From contig JANBVO010000063.1 in NCBI GenBank assembly GCA_030052745.1, forward strand, positions 1-64,000: DNA of 64,000 nt, given 5' to 3'. Below are positions 23,005 through 33,318 of the stretch, piece after piece. Position numbers and translations under genes: made by a program. Under the pieces are notes generated by a model that was not told where the DNA came from, searched no databases, and saw only the letters and a list, made by a program, of their open reading frames with translations. The DNA is from Pleurostoma richardsiae. Taxonomy: Eukaryota; Ascomycota; Sordariomycetes; Calosphaeriales; Pleurostomataceae. How positions within the stretch are numbered: the first letter of the stretch is position 1; every line of letters begins with the position of its first letter.

Positions 23005-25089
23005 ATGGATAACGGCCCCAAGTCCCGGAGGTCGAGAACAGGTACGTTGTGCTGGCTGCCGGCCTGGTCTCCTGTCGCTTATAATTAAGCAGGATGCCTT
23101 ACCTGCCGCGGGCGCAAGGTCCGATGCGACGAAGAGCATCCCATTTGCCGAGCATGCACGAGATTGCGCCTGTCATGTGTCTACGTCTCACCCGGAAAGA
23201 CGGTCGACAATAACCGGAAGGCCCCGAGATCTCGTCGCCCAAGGTTTCGCGTCCGCTTCGTCGACCCGAACGCGTCCAGATTTCAGAATGTGGAGGCAGG
23301 GCTGGATGCGGGGGCAAGGAGGACAGATGGCCCGATGTGTGACTCTGTCCCTCTCAATGATCTCGGAGAGCTTTCACCTTCGGCTTCGGGTAGCCTTACG
23401 GGGCCAAGGTCACTGCCGTCACCGGCTCAGCGACGACAGCATGGACGGAACTGCTACACATCCCCTCGCTCGCCCCTCATATGGTCTGGTGACAGCAGCT
23501 CCTCCGCCTCTCCGCCGGATGAGCTGCCGAATGAGACTGGAACACCCGGACCTCCTCCGGACTACCGTAACTGCTGGCTAGGGGACACCGTAATGCCGGA
23601 AGACGTGGAAGGAATGCTGGACTCGATGGGCTTTGAGGCGGACATCGGCCTGCTCTGGGACTCAATGTCTGCATTTGCCACTAACGATGTCGAAACAGGA
23701 GTTTCGGCCAGCATCACCGTCAACGACGGTCAGGAGCGCAGGGGTCATATCGAAGCGACTGTCGATGCTGGGCCTTCTCTTGCTTCCTCAGTATCACTAG
23801 GCGCGACCGCAGCTGGGCAAATGGTGACAATGCGGTCGGAAGACCGAGAGCCTCTACAGCATTACCTGAGCACCATGGTCCAGTTCGCCAAGATCCGCAG
23901 TTCAGCAGCTGACAACATCTACTGCTACATTTTCACCAACATGGGGCTGACCCACGCGCCGTTGTACGAGTCTATCCTGGCTTGGGCGGCGTTGCACCTA
24001 GCCCACGTCAAGTCTTCGACGACTGCGGACGCTGAGACGAGGTATCAGCGGGCGTCCGCACTTCTTTTTGACGACCTAGATGCTGCAGGGCACGTGGAAC
24101 TGACCCTAGTTACGGTATGGTTTCTCCTGCAATATGAATTGTTCTCTGCGAAGGGGGTCGACGGGTTTATCCGTCTGTTAAGCTACGCTGCGGATATCGT
24201 GGAAGGCGTGTTCCAAGTCGGCCACCTCTCCGACATCAAGCAGCAGCTCGGTCCTGTCGGCGTCCGAGTCCTTATGTGGCTGAGCGCCTACGACGGGCGT
24301 GCCGCTTCCTTTGGTAACCCCTGCCGGTTGCTGCGATGCCTGAAAATGCACCCTTCTGTCTATAACATAATCGACAACCACGGACAAGGAACCTCGGTGG
24401 ATCCCATGAGAGCTCCGATCGAATTCGCCACAGCTGAGCTGAGAGCCTGTCTTCGACTAGCTCTGCGGCTAAACATCCTCAAGGGGTCGTGCCTACTACT
24501 CGGTCGGTGGCGCGACGATAACATGGAGCATGACGCCGCCTGGGCAGCTCTCTACTCTAGTTTGCAGACGATCAAGGAGGAGGTTGAGGATCCCAAAGTG
24601 CCCGCCGCCAAGCTTGCCATGCGAGTGGCCGAAGGGGACATGAACGTTCCCACGGCAGCGAACACTCTCGAGTTCAACCGCATGCAGCTCCTCGCCACCT
24701 ACTACTCCACCATTGTCCTCTACATGCAACACTGCCCGGCAGCATTACCGACTGAAGTCACAGACTCCACGCTGGCGGATCCCTCTTGGCCAAGCGTGAG
24801 GGATTGTGCGGCCAGGATCATCCGGCTCTCACGCCACGTCGCGCTCTCCCGGCCAAACTCACCGCAGGCTATTTGGCCACAGATTCTCTTCCAGGCCGGT
24901 GTGGAGACTGATGACCCGATATATCTGTCCTGGGTACTCGGGGCATTCGCGCAAGCGGAAGCCTGGGGACCGAACCTGCGCAAAACGAGACAGCTGTTGG
25001 AGCGCGTCATCGAAGTCCGCAGAGACCTGAAAGCACCTCTGGATATCCCTACACTTATGGACGGCATGGGAGGCCCTTTCATCCTCTAG
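23005..25089 (+). CDS. Zn2Cys6 transcription factor
   Basis: Exon 1 (23005-23041) and exon 2 (23093-25089) are joined by a 51-nt intron that splits the zinc cluster region. They give 677 residues. The zinc cluster (residues about 14-39) has the spacing C-x2-C-x6-C-x5-C-x2-C-x6-C: CLTC, RGRKVRC, DEEHPIC, RAC, TRLRLSC. A basic linker (RRPRFRVRF) follows, then a Ser/Pro-rich stretch and a C-terminal Fungal_trans_2-like region rich in helices (residues about 230-660). It is a nuclear regulator, expected to bind CGG half-sites. It lies just upstream of the acyltransferase-like and ABC transporter genes and could control them, but no direct proof is visible. Confidence 0.92.
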
Positions 25090-25370
25090 CTATGAGTTTC
25101 GGTCGGTATCCATTTCAACGACGGACCTGACGAGATTGCCGAACTATAAGATGGTGTGCTACCGTCATATCATACTATAAAACCGGCGGACAGCTACCTA
25201 TCTCAAGGGGACGCTAATTCGCCCTTGGTGTAGACCATCTACTAACGACGTGGAACGCCAGCCGTGCCAGATGCTTCCTCCGCCGCTACGTCCAGGCATA
25301 TACATAGGAGACGACCCCGTTTCTACCAGCCTCGCCTCTGTTGAGACAGCAGCTCCTTAATAACCAGCAT

Positions 25371-26669
25371 CTAGGGACCTTCGTCCAGTTTGAACGTTTC
25401 AAAGACACCCTGGCAGGGCGGTCCCTTACAGACAGTGATGACTTTGCGGGTTAAGTCGTACACCACACTTACAACCGTCATGCTCTTCTTGAACGGATAC
25501 CCCGGAATCCCGTCTCCACCCGACAGATCCACATGCTGGCAGAGACTCTGCGGGTAGCCCAGATGATCGGACAAGGCGCGCGTGATGACCTCGGCATCCA
25601 CCCGGCCATCCAGGAACGGACGGACGCCGTGGGCAAGCCGCAGGTTCCGAAACCAGCTGCTGCCGCCCGGGTACGAGTCCCGGATGCCGGGGCGCGCCTG
25701 CATCGCAGGGCTGAGGAAGTGATTCGAGTGGACGATGTGCGTGTCCGCGGCCGACGGGGTCACGACGAAGGCCTCCTGCGGGGTCAGCTCGAGGCAGAGT
25801 GCGAACGACTCTGATGTTGAGAGTGTCAGGTTATTGGAAACATGACGAGGTGCATTGTACACAGCCTGGAGAGCCTTCGGGAATGATCTCTCCTGGAGGA
25901 ACAGGCGCCTGAGGAGGGACACGGGCAGCATCGGCCGCCGGGCACCGTCGTCTGGGAAGTAGTCGGCGGTGGAGTTCAGCGAGTTTGACGTCAGGCCCAG
26001 GCCTTGTGAGTTCATCCCCGACCGGCCCATCTGGCCAGCCTCGGTGATCAGGAACATGCTGGGTGCATTCTCGGAAGGGTCTGGGTGGATTTCGAGCAGG
26101 ATGACTAGGTCGTCATAGTACAAGTGAGACGAGATGTCCCAGTTCTGCGCCGTGTAGACGGTACCTCCTACAGTTGCCCCTTGCCAGAACGCGCTGCTAG
26201 TGCATTCGTTGTCGAGGTCCTCCCAATCCTCAGTCGACTCAGGGGGCCTCGCGGCAGAGGAGGCTCCCGTCATCGTGCCGCTGGATGAGGACGGCGGTGG
26301 GCGGTACCGCGATCCCCCCTTAGCGCGCGAGAGGTCGTATCTCGCGTTGAGCATGATGATCTCCTCCACGGAAACGCCCGCTCCATCTGCAATTCCCTTC
26401 ATCTCCTCTAGGGCCGAGGGGAAGTAGTCTTCGAGCCCAGGCTTGTATATGTCATGGATATACTTGACCGTCTGCTCCCACGGTGGCAGCTGGCCCGGCT
26501 GCAGGTAGTGCTTGATATTCTGGCGTATCTTGGCTGCGGCCTTCTGGCCGTACTGCCGGCCGCGCTCTTTGGGCAGCCCGCTAACGCGGATGTGCTCATA
26601 GTAGGCAGTTGTTCGGGAGGACGAGGGCGCCGAGGCGGCGCTGGCGCCTCGCTGGGGTAGGGAATGCAT
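25371..26669 (-). CDS. Acyl-CoA:6-APA acyltransferase-like (peptidase C45) Ntn hydrolase
   Basis: A single exon encodes 432 residues. It matches the penicillin acyltransferase (PenDE)/C45 layout: an N-terminal domain with GLPKERGRQYGQKAAAKI, and a LNARYDLSR segment. The NECTSSAFW site places Cys156 as the N-terminal nucleophile released by autoproteolysis between Glu155 and Cys156. TVYTAQNWD and GLTSNSLNS follow, with a VHSNHFLSP motif farther on. PenDE is 357 residues; the extra length is a Ser/Pro-rich insert (about residues 120-148) just before the cleavage site and a longer N-terminus. The C-terminus ends LDEGP, so there is no peroxisomal PTS1, unlike PenDE. The protein probably swaps or removes an acyl group on an amine or peptide; substrate unknown. 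It is transcribed divergently from the ABC transporter. Confidence 0.85.
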   Translation of the reverse strand: MHSLPQRGASAASAPSSSRTTAYYEHIRVSGLPKERGRQYGQKAAAKIRQNIKHYLQPGQLPPWEQTVKYIHDIYKPGLEDYFPSALEEMKGIADGAGVSVEEIIMLNARYDLSRAKGGSRYRPPPSSSSGTMTGASSAARPPESTEDWEDLDNECTSSAFWQGATVGGTVYTAQNWDISSHLYYDDLVILLEIHPDPSENAPSMFLITEAGQMGRSGMNSQGLGLTSNSLNSTADYFPDDGARRPMLPVSLLRRLFLQERSFPKALQAVYNAPRHVSNNLTLSTSESFALCLELTPQEAFVVTPSAADTHIVHSNHFLSPAMQARPGIRDSYPGGSSWFRNLRLAHGVRPFLDGRVDAEVITRALSDHLGYPQSLCQHVDLSGGDGIPGYPFKKSMTVVSVVYDLTRKVITVCKGPPCQGVFETFKLDEGP

Positions 26670-27222
26670 GGTGAGGCGTACTAAGGGTGGTCTGTGGTAG
26701 TTCGGCGTCTTTTCCGATGTTTAGTTAGCTGACAAAGTCGTATCATACAATGGAGCTCCCAAGCTCTCTTATCATATCTTTCCTGCGTTCTTTCGGCGAG
26801 AATCTTGGCTTACGGACTTGGCAGCTTGCGCGAAGGCGTTAGCCCGTGATTATCGATCCGCCGGGCTGCCGTGCCGAGCGAATGCCCGGCTCTTGTTAGT
26901 TGCCTGATTGGGAAAGCGCATTGCCGATATCATGGCTCACCGGCTCCGAACACTTCGCGGCTTAGCCTCGGGTAGTGCTTAGCCATGCAGATTGCCGAAG
27001 CAGTAGATCTGCCGACCATGGCAAATGCGAAATCGCGAGGTTGCTGTGTAGTTTCGGGGCTTATGGGTCACCGCGAAAGGACGCAGTTTGACTCTGTGCC
27101 GGGCAGGAACTCGATCGAACCAAGTTGGTTTTGGTGGTTATTTTGAGAAAAGCAATGGGTAGTACGCTGAGTTGGTGCCTATTCTCGGGTCAAATCATCA
27201 TACAAGTCTATCAGTCCTCATC
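26670..27222. promoter_or_regulatory. Divergent promoter, acyltransferase-like / ABC transporter
   Basis: This 553-base region between two outward-facing start codons probably co-regulates both genes. It contains several CGG/CCG triplets around 26860-26900 and 26945-27000. No specific operator could be assigned. Confidence 0.5.
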
Positions 27223-30200
27223 ATGGCAGAGATTATCCTGAGTTCGCTGCACTCGGACATGGAGGCTGTCCGGCTTTCCGCAATCACGGCTCCAGACGAA
27301 ACACAGATGGCTGGCCTTGGTCACGCCGCTACAATCGAGAATCTTATCACATGGATGATAGTAGTGGTACTATCAGCTGGTACCCTCCTCCTTCATCGTA
27401 CACATCGGAGGAAGAATCGCGTTGACGACGAGGATGGGATCGAACCTGTCGTTCAGACACGGATTCCCCTCCCATACGATCTTCTACAACAAAGCACCCG
27501 GGTTCTCTTACTGTCATTGATTGTTCTTGGATGTGTTAAGGATGGCTCCTCCACATGGCCAGAGGCTTGTGCAATCGGGTACACACTGGCACTGGATGCC
27601 ATCCGCATCTTGGCAGCCCGGAGCTGCGAGACCAGATCGGCATTACTCCAACATGTCAACTACATCATATTCCTCGAAGCGTTTATGGGGTTTACTCAAC
27701 TCTCACCTGCCCTCTTGATGATTAACGGACAGCCTCCGGATCTATGGCTGTCGCTGAAGTTCTCGGTGTCAGTTGTCAGCCTCTTCATAGCCTTCACTAC
27801 ACCTCGCGAGTGGACACCACCTCGGTTGTCCTTTGGCCTCGCGCATCGCGAAGAGGCCAAGGCTAGCCCAGAGCAGACTTGCTCATACTTCTCTTACTAC
27901 GTCTCCTATGAGTGGCTGACCAGTATCATTCTCAAGGGCAGCAGGCGACGGCTCGTCATAGGGGACATGTTGCCTTTGCCAGAGTACGATGAACCACTGA
28001 TCTGGAGAGAGCGGATCATGGCTGCACGGCAGAGATTCAAGTCTACCTGGAAAACACTCGCATATACGCTGCGCCGCAATATAACGGAGATGGCGTTTTT
28101 CGCCGCTCTTACCGCCGTGGTTGAGTTCATCGCACCACTCGGGCTCTATAGGCTCCTAAGCTACATCCAAAACCCATCCGTGGCCACCATGCGGCCTTGG
28201 CTTTGGGTGGCTTGCCTGTTCCTTGGACCGGTCCTCCGGTCTGTTGCCTACCAGCAGTATATCTTCTCGAGCACACGGCTTGTGGTGCGAACAAAGATGA
28301 GTCTCATCCAGGAGATCTACGCCAAAGCTGGGCGTTGCTTCGATTCAGATTCAACTGGCGACGTCGACCAGGACAATGAAGGTGCTCGGAAGGATGGCAC
28401 AACGCAGCTCAGCGCCGAGAATAAAGTAAAGCCGCGCCGGGAGAACAAGTCTGATAGCATCACGAATCTCATGGCATACGATGTCGATGCTATCTGGAAC
28501 TCTCGAGATTTCATCCTAGTTTGCACTGCAAGCCCCATCGAGATCACCATCGGCCTCAGTTTCCTATACTACCTCTTCGGTCCATGCTCGCTCATTGCTC
28601 TGGTAGTCATGCTGCTCTCTTTCCCACTGGCGACCTTGCTGTCCCGGATAATGTCAAGGCTTCAGCGTGATGTCATGAAGCAGACTGACCGCCGAGTTTC
28701 TCTCATCTCGGAATATCTCTCGTCCATCCGGACAATCAAGTATCTCGGGTGGGAGGATATCATGGCAAGAAATATCAATTTCGAGCGCCAAGCGGAAGAA
28801 AGGCTAACATGGAGGCGAAACCTTACCGCGGTGGCGGTGTCAGTGCTAGGGGATTTTGTTCCTCTGCTTGCACTGTTCAGCATGTTCTCGATGTACACTC
28901 TCATTCTTGGAAACACTCTCACGGCGTCAAGAGCATTTACAGCGCTGTCTATTATCGAGACGCTGCGGCTGCAGTTCGTATGGATCGCGAATGTCACTCG
29001 ATTCATTTCCCAGGCGCTCGTGGCGTTCGGTCGTATCGACAAGTTCATGCTCGGGGAACAGGAGATTGTTCGTCACCCCGAAGGTCCTCCGGCCTTCCAC
29101 AAGGCCACGTTCCGCCGCAGTCTATCCGAGGACAGCTTCCGGCTCCATCTTGATGGAGATTTGGTTGAGGGCGGCCTGAACGTGATTACAGGCTCGTCTG
29201 GAAGCAGCAAGTCAAGCCTGCTGCTGTCCCTACTCGGGGAGACAGTCCTCGAGAGTGGGAGTGCAACATGCCCGCGAGATGTCTCCTACTCTTCTCAGAC
29301 ACCCTGGCTGCTCAATGACACCGTACGCGCAAACATCATTATGCATGAAGACTTCGACCATAAACGATACAATCGCGTTGTTGATGCTTGCGGTCTGTGC
29401 CCAGACCTGGAGAAGCTCGCGCGCCACGACCTCACGGAAGTCGGCGTCAACGGCTCCAACCTCTCTGGCGGACAGAGGCAGAGAGTGTGCTTAGCCAGAG
29501 CGGTCTACGGTAGATCGCAGCTGCTTCTACTCGATGATGTGTTCTCTGCTCTTGATGCGGTGACGCAGAAGCACGTGTGGGAGCACTGTTTCCACGAGGA
29601 CGTCATCCAAGGACGAACTGTAGTCCTCGTCACTCAAATGCAGGCTGCCAAGGAAGCAGCCAGCTTGGTGATGGAGTTATCACATGGCCAAATCATCTCA
29701 TCCTCGCGACTAGACGGGTCTGGCCGTGTCCCGTTACCCTCAGCCCCATCACCCATAGCCCCCCCAATTCGCGAGAGGCCACCACTGGAGACTATAAGAG
29801 CGAAGGCAGATCCAGAGAGCTCTAGCCCTTTCCAGACGGCCAATGTCGAAGAGAGGATCAACGAAGAGGTAGCAGGTCAGGGCCGTAACTCAAGGCTGCT
29901 TTTCTGGCAGTACATGGTCATGTTTGGTGGGAAAGGCCGGGCCATGCTGGCTGTCGCTCTCTGTCTCCTGTCGCAGCTTGCATTTTTCGCCATTCCTCTG
30001 TGGCTCTCCGTCTGGGTCGGAGCATCATCACGAGAGAATGCAGAGGCAGTTGGCTTCTACGTCGCCATCTACGGCGCCTGGCTGCTGTCATTCTCGATCG
30101 TGTTTGCGGCCAGCCACGCTTACCTGCAATGGGGTGCCCGACATGCTGCCCACGCCCTGCACGAGAGACTTGCGAAAGCCTCACTATGGGTCTCTGTACA

Positions 30201-31806
30201 CTGGTACGACAAGAACCCCCCCGGGCGTTTCATCAACCGCTTCTCGAGCGATACGTTCTCCCTCGACTCGGTCCTGGTTGAGTACCTGCGGATCGCCGTG
30301 GACAACGTGTTCCGCTTTGTGTTGCGGCTGACCGCCATCGGATCAATCATGCCCGTCTTTGCCCTCCCGGCCGCCTTCATCTGCGCTATCGGCCTCGTCT
30401 GCGCGGAGATGTACACCCGCGCCCAGCTTTCAGTCAAGGCGCTGACCTCAGCCTCCCAGTCACCCATTTTCTCCTTCTTCGTCGAGAGCACGGCGGGCAG
30501 GGCCGTCATCAGGTCGCGCGCCGGGATGGGCGGCGCCTTCGCGGACGGGCTGGCAAGGCGCCTCCGCGTCTACGCCCGGGCCGCGGAGACACAGTACAAC
30601 CTGAACCGCTGGATCTGCGTGCGGGCCGACTACTGCGCCGCCGTCATCGCCTTGGCCACAGGCGTGCTGGCTGTGTCCATGGGATCGAGCGTGCCCGCCG
30701 GTCGCTTGGGGTTCTCGCTGACCAGTGCCATCGGCCTAGGGCAGACGATCTTGACTATGGTGCGCAACATGAACGAACTCGAGGCCGAGCTCAACTGCTT
30801 CTACCGCGTGCGGGAGTATGCCTCCCTGCCCCTCGAAGACTCCTTGAGCGACAAGGAGGCCCCGGTCTCCCTACCGGACTCGTGGCCGTCCGAGGGTAAG
30901 GTCGAGTTCCGCGACGTCACTGCCAAGTACGCGCTCGACGGACCGGACATCCTGCACGGCCTGTCTCTGACCATATCTCCGGGGGAGCGAGTCGCCGTCG
31001 TCGGACGGACGGGGAGTGGCAAGTCCACCCTTGCCTTGTCCCTCCTCGGATTCACGAACGTCACGCACGGCGCGGTCCTCGTCGATGGGGTGGACATCTC
31101 CACTGTGCCGCTGCGGGTGCTCCGCCGGCGGCTGACCATCATCCCGCAGGAGCCCATCCTCTTCGGCAGCGATGTGAGGTTCAACCTAGACCCGGCACAG
31201 ACAGCTAGCGACGAGCATCTGCAAGAGGCGATTGATGCTTGCAGCGTCATAGAGTCACTGGGGGCCGCTCATCTACCTGCTGGCAGTGAGACTCCCGATG
31301 GCGAGCCTTCGCCTTCTCCATCGGGAGAGCCACGACTGCTGCCTTCGCCTTCTGCCCTCAACCTCGAGACCACGGTGGCTCCACGTGGTTCAAACTTCTC
31401 AGTGGGCCAGAGGCAGGTCTTGAGCCTGGCCCGAGCTACAGTGCGGCGGACAAAAGTGGTTGTCCTTGACGAGGCCACCGCGTCTCTAGATCATCGTTCG
31501 GACGCGGCGATCCAGCAGGTGCTCAGGTCTGCGTTCCGGGGGAAGACTATTCTGGCCATTGTGCATAGACTGTCAACAATTATGGACTACGACCGCGTGG
31601 TCGTTATGGATGCCGGGCGGCTAAGGGAGATGGGGCCACCGTCGGAGTTATACCAGCAAGGTGGGGTCTTCTATACCATGGTGAGGGAGAGCGTCGAGCA
31701 TGGTCGGGGCGGCGAGTGGACAGCTGAGAGACTTGAGATGCTCGACGCGGTAGATCGGTCCCTCGCAGAGATGTCGCGCGCTTATGACGGGTGTTCAACT
31801 ACATGA
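27223..31806 (+). CDS. ABCC (MRP)-type ABC transporter
   Basis: One uninterrupted frame of 1527 residues from ATG 27223. N-terminal hydrophobic segments (TMD0-like) precede two TMD-NBD halves. NBD1 has a Walker A-like GSSGSSKSS at about residue 657 (the usual third glycine is Ser), LSGGQRQR near 747 and LLLLDDVFSALDA. NBD2 has a canonical GRTGSGKST near 1260, NFSVGQRQV near 1393 and VVLDEATASLD with the catalytic Glu. The asymmetric signature (LSGGQ/SVGQ) is normal for MRPs. A Pro/Ser-rich stretch (about residues 1350-1370) inserted in NBD2 before the signature is unusual. It would export conjugated or peptide-like compounds across the plasma or vacuolar membrane. Location beside the acyltransferase-like gene suggests a shared product. 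Confidence 0.95.
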   Translation: MAEIILSSLHSDMEAVRLSAITAPDETQMAGLGHAATIENLITWMIVVVLSAGTLLLHRTHRRKNRVDDEDGIEPVVQTRIPLPYDLLQQSTRVLLLSLIVLGCVKDGSSTWPEACAIGYTLALDAIRILAARSCETRSALLQHVNYIIFLEAFMGFTQLSPALLMINGQPPDLWLSLKFSVSVVSLFIAFTTPREWTPPRLSFGLAHREEAKASPEQTCSYFSYYVSYEWLTSIILKGSRRRLVIGDMLPLPEYDEPLIWRERIMAARQRFKSTWKTLAYTLRRNITEMAFFAALTAVVEFIAPLGLYRLLSYIQNPSVATMRPWLWVACLFLGPVLRSVAYQQYIFSSTRLVVRTKMSLIQEIYAKAGRCFDSDSTGDVDQDNEGARKDGTTQLSAENKVKPRRENKSDSITNLMAYDVDAIWNSRDFILVCTASPIEITIGLSFLYYLFGPCSLIALVVMLLSFPLATLLSRIMSRLQRDVMKQTDRRVSLISEYLSSIRTIKYLGWEDIMARNINFERQAEERLTWRRNLTAVAVSVLGDFVPLLALFSMFSMYTLILGNTLTASRAFTALSIIETLRLQFVWIANVTRFISQALVAFGRIDKFMLGEQEIVRHPEGPPAFHKATFRRSLSEDSFRLHLDGDLVEGGLNVITGSSGSSKSSLLLSLLGETVLESGSATCPRDVSYSSQTPWLLNDTVRANIIMHEDFDHKRYNRVVDACGLCPDLEKLARHDLTEVGVNGSNLSGGQRQRVCLARAVYGRSQLLLLDDVFSALDAVTQKHVWEHCFHEDVIQGRTVVLVTQMQAAKEAASLVMELSHGQIISSSRLDGSGRVPLPSAPSPIAPPIRERPPLETIRAKADPESSSPFQTANVEERINEEVAGQGRNSRLLFWQYMVMFGGKGRAMLAVALCLLSQLAFFAIPLWLSVWVGASSRENAEAVGFYVAIYGAWLLSFSIVFAASHAYLQWGARHAAHALHERLAKASLWVSVHWYDKNPPGRFINRFSSDTFSLDSVLVEYLRIAVDNVFRFVLRLTAIGSIMPVFALPAAFICAIGLVCAEMYTRAQLSVKALTSASQSPIFSFFVESTAGRAVIRSRAGMGGAFADGLARRLRVYARAAETQYNLNRWICVRADYCAAVIALATGVLAVSMGSSVPAGRLGFSLTSAIGLGQTILTMVRNMNELEAELNCFYRVREYASLPLEDSLSDKEAPVSLPDSWPSEGKVEFRDVTAKYALDGPDILHGLSLTISPGERVAVVGRTGSGKSTLALSLLGFTNVTHGAVLVDGVDISTVPLRVLRRRLTIIPQEPILFGSDVRFNLDPAQTASDEHLQEAIDACSVIESLGAAHLPAGSETPDGEPSPSPSGEPRLLPSPSALNLETTVAPRGSNFSVGQRQVLSLARATVRRTKVVVLDEATASLDHRSDAAIQQVLRSAFRGKTILAIVHRLSTIMDYDRVVVMDAGRLREMGPPSELYQQGGVFYTMVRESVEHGRGGEWTAERLEMLDAVDRSLAEMSRAYDGCSTT

Positions 31807-32063
31807 AGTCTCGAACGGCGACTGGACCAGTAGTACTCGTCTACAATGCAAGTTGTAACTCTCTCCAGCTGTTAACAATCTGCTCTTTATGTAGAGTTTT
31901 ACTGAGCACTTGATAGTTTGTTCCTGCTTGTATATGAAATAAATTCGGGGTTCTGCATTCGCTCTACCTCCAGGCAATTCCGTACGCGTACGTGATCGAT
32001 AGCTAAGCATAGGTCCATTCCGAGACAGGATTCCTTCGACACCACATCTCTATGTATGCTACA
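31807..32063. other. 3' flank of ABC transporter
   Basis: This is AT-rich untranslated DNA with an AATAAA-like AAATAAATTC near 31936. Nothing else was seen. Confidence 0.45.
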
Positions 32064-32327
32064 CTAATAGAGCCTCTTTAGAGACGTAAGACCGCTCTTC
32101 TCCAAGTCAACCGGCCTCGTGGTGGAAAGCGAAAAAGCTGGACGACGGCACTTCTGGTGGCTCTGCCAACGATAGCCGAACATGTGTCCTTCCAGGGAAT
32201 CAAGGATAGCCTCGCAGAGCACACGGCACTCGTTCACTTCGACATTAACCGACCCTCGTGCATGGACGTGTGCCCAAATGTTGTCATAACCTTCGTCGAT
32301 GAGAGGTGAAGGATCGGGAGGTGAATG
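32064..32327 (-). other. Coding-like frame without start (possible exon or relic)
   Basis: A minus-strand frame of 87 codons ends at TAG 32064-32066. It includes protein-like text such as DEGYDNIWAHVHARG and EGHMFGYRWQSHQ. There is no ATG at its head and a TGA lies just upstream (32328-32330), so it would need an upstream exon or is a remnant. No family was recognised. Confidence 0.3.
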
Positions 32328-32811
32328 TCAGCGGGGCCAATCTGACATGGTGGAGGTTGAGCATTAATTGAACTGTCGTAATCTTCCACTTCTCCGTCTG
32401 GCAATTTGGCTCTGGACTAGGTCCAAGACGCGCTTCAGCAAAGCCGTTCGGTTGGTGTAAATCCTATTCTAAACTGGCTAGGTAGACTTTGACCGACCCA
32501 ACAAGCTTAACGGGCCCAAATCAGCTGGGCTTATTCTCCTAACCTATTTTTTTTTCTTCCCATAACTTCCATAGACACAGTGGAATGGAGACGATATTGC
32601 GACTGCACGTGAGGATGGGGCGCGTTCATTAACTAGATCTGTCTCTAAGAAGACTGAAGCCAGAAAGACGAGCAAATTCAACTGCTGTATTGATCACCAC
32701 AAGCCAAAGGCAGTCAAGAGCGAAGTGGTCGCCTGACCCCAAAAATCAACACCGCGACAGGTGCGAAAGCCCGTAGGCTGCGATAATCCTTTCACCGAGA
32801 CGTTGCGTGGC
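32328..32811. other. Intergenic, no gene seen
   Basis: No supported feature. A pyrimidine/T run lies at 32545-32560. Confidence 0.5.
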
Positions 32812-33318
32812 TCATAGGCTCACGTGCTGGTTCAGGGCTGAGACTTCCGAGCCGTAGACATTGATGGCAATTTCGCCGGCTCGGAAAGGCAGTGGCCTAG
32901 CACAAATCCCGGGAAAGTCCTCTCGCTCAAGCTCGAAGGCATCGATCAAAATTGCGGAGATTTTGTATATTATGCGGCACATTGCCCGGGGGCCTTCAGC
33001 GTCAACTCGTGGTGGAGATCTGGATAATGGAAGATGGCGACAATACAAAGGATGATGAGTGCTGTCGAGAATTGGCGTCGTTATCGTGAAGCGTATGCAG
33101 GAAATGCCGATGACGATGAAATATTTGATGACGCCGTTGAGTGGCTGACGACGCCATGGTCGGAGATCACGGACCTCTACGATGGGCTCGTCGCTGCCAC
33201 TCATGGGTGTGGCCTCATCTTCCACCGGAGCCAGCTTGTTCGAAGATCGTGCCCGAATCGTGCCGCCAGCTCGCTGAGGCACGGATGACTCTCTGCCTGT
33301 GACGTCGGTGCCTTCCAT
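32812..33318 (-). CDS. Hypothetical protein, uncertain
   Basis: An open frame of 168 residues starts at ATG 33318. The end (PRAMCRIIYKISAILIDAFELEREDFPG and onward, in parts) and the start (polar, Arg-rich) look more protein-like than the middle. Around 33010-33060 a different frame encodes a hydrophobic helix (ALIILCIVAIFHY), so the real gene may be spliced and contain one membrane segment. No family was recognised. It could be a chance frame. Confidence 0.3.
   Translation of the reverse strand: MEGTDVTGRESSVPQRAGGTIRARSSNKLAPVEDEATPMSGSDEPIVEVRDLRPWRRQPLNGVIKYFIVIGISCIRFTITTPILDSTHHPLYCRHLPLSRSPPRVDAEGPRAMCRIIYKISAILIDAFELEREDFPGICARPLPFRAGEIAINVYGSEVSALNQHVSL

Noticed and set aside
27172-27222. 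Upstream extension of the ABC transporter frame
   Set aside because: It would need a TTG start; ATG 27223 is the first in-frame ATG and fits the family N-terminus.
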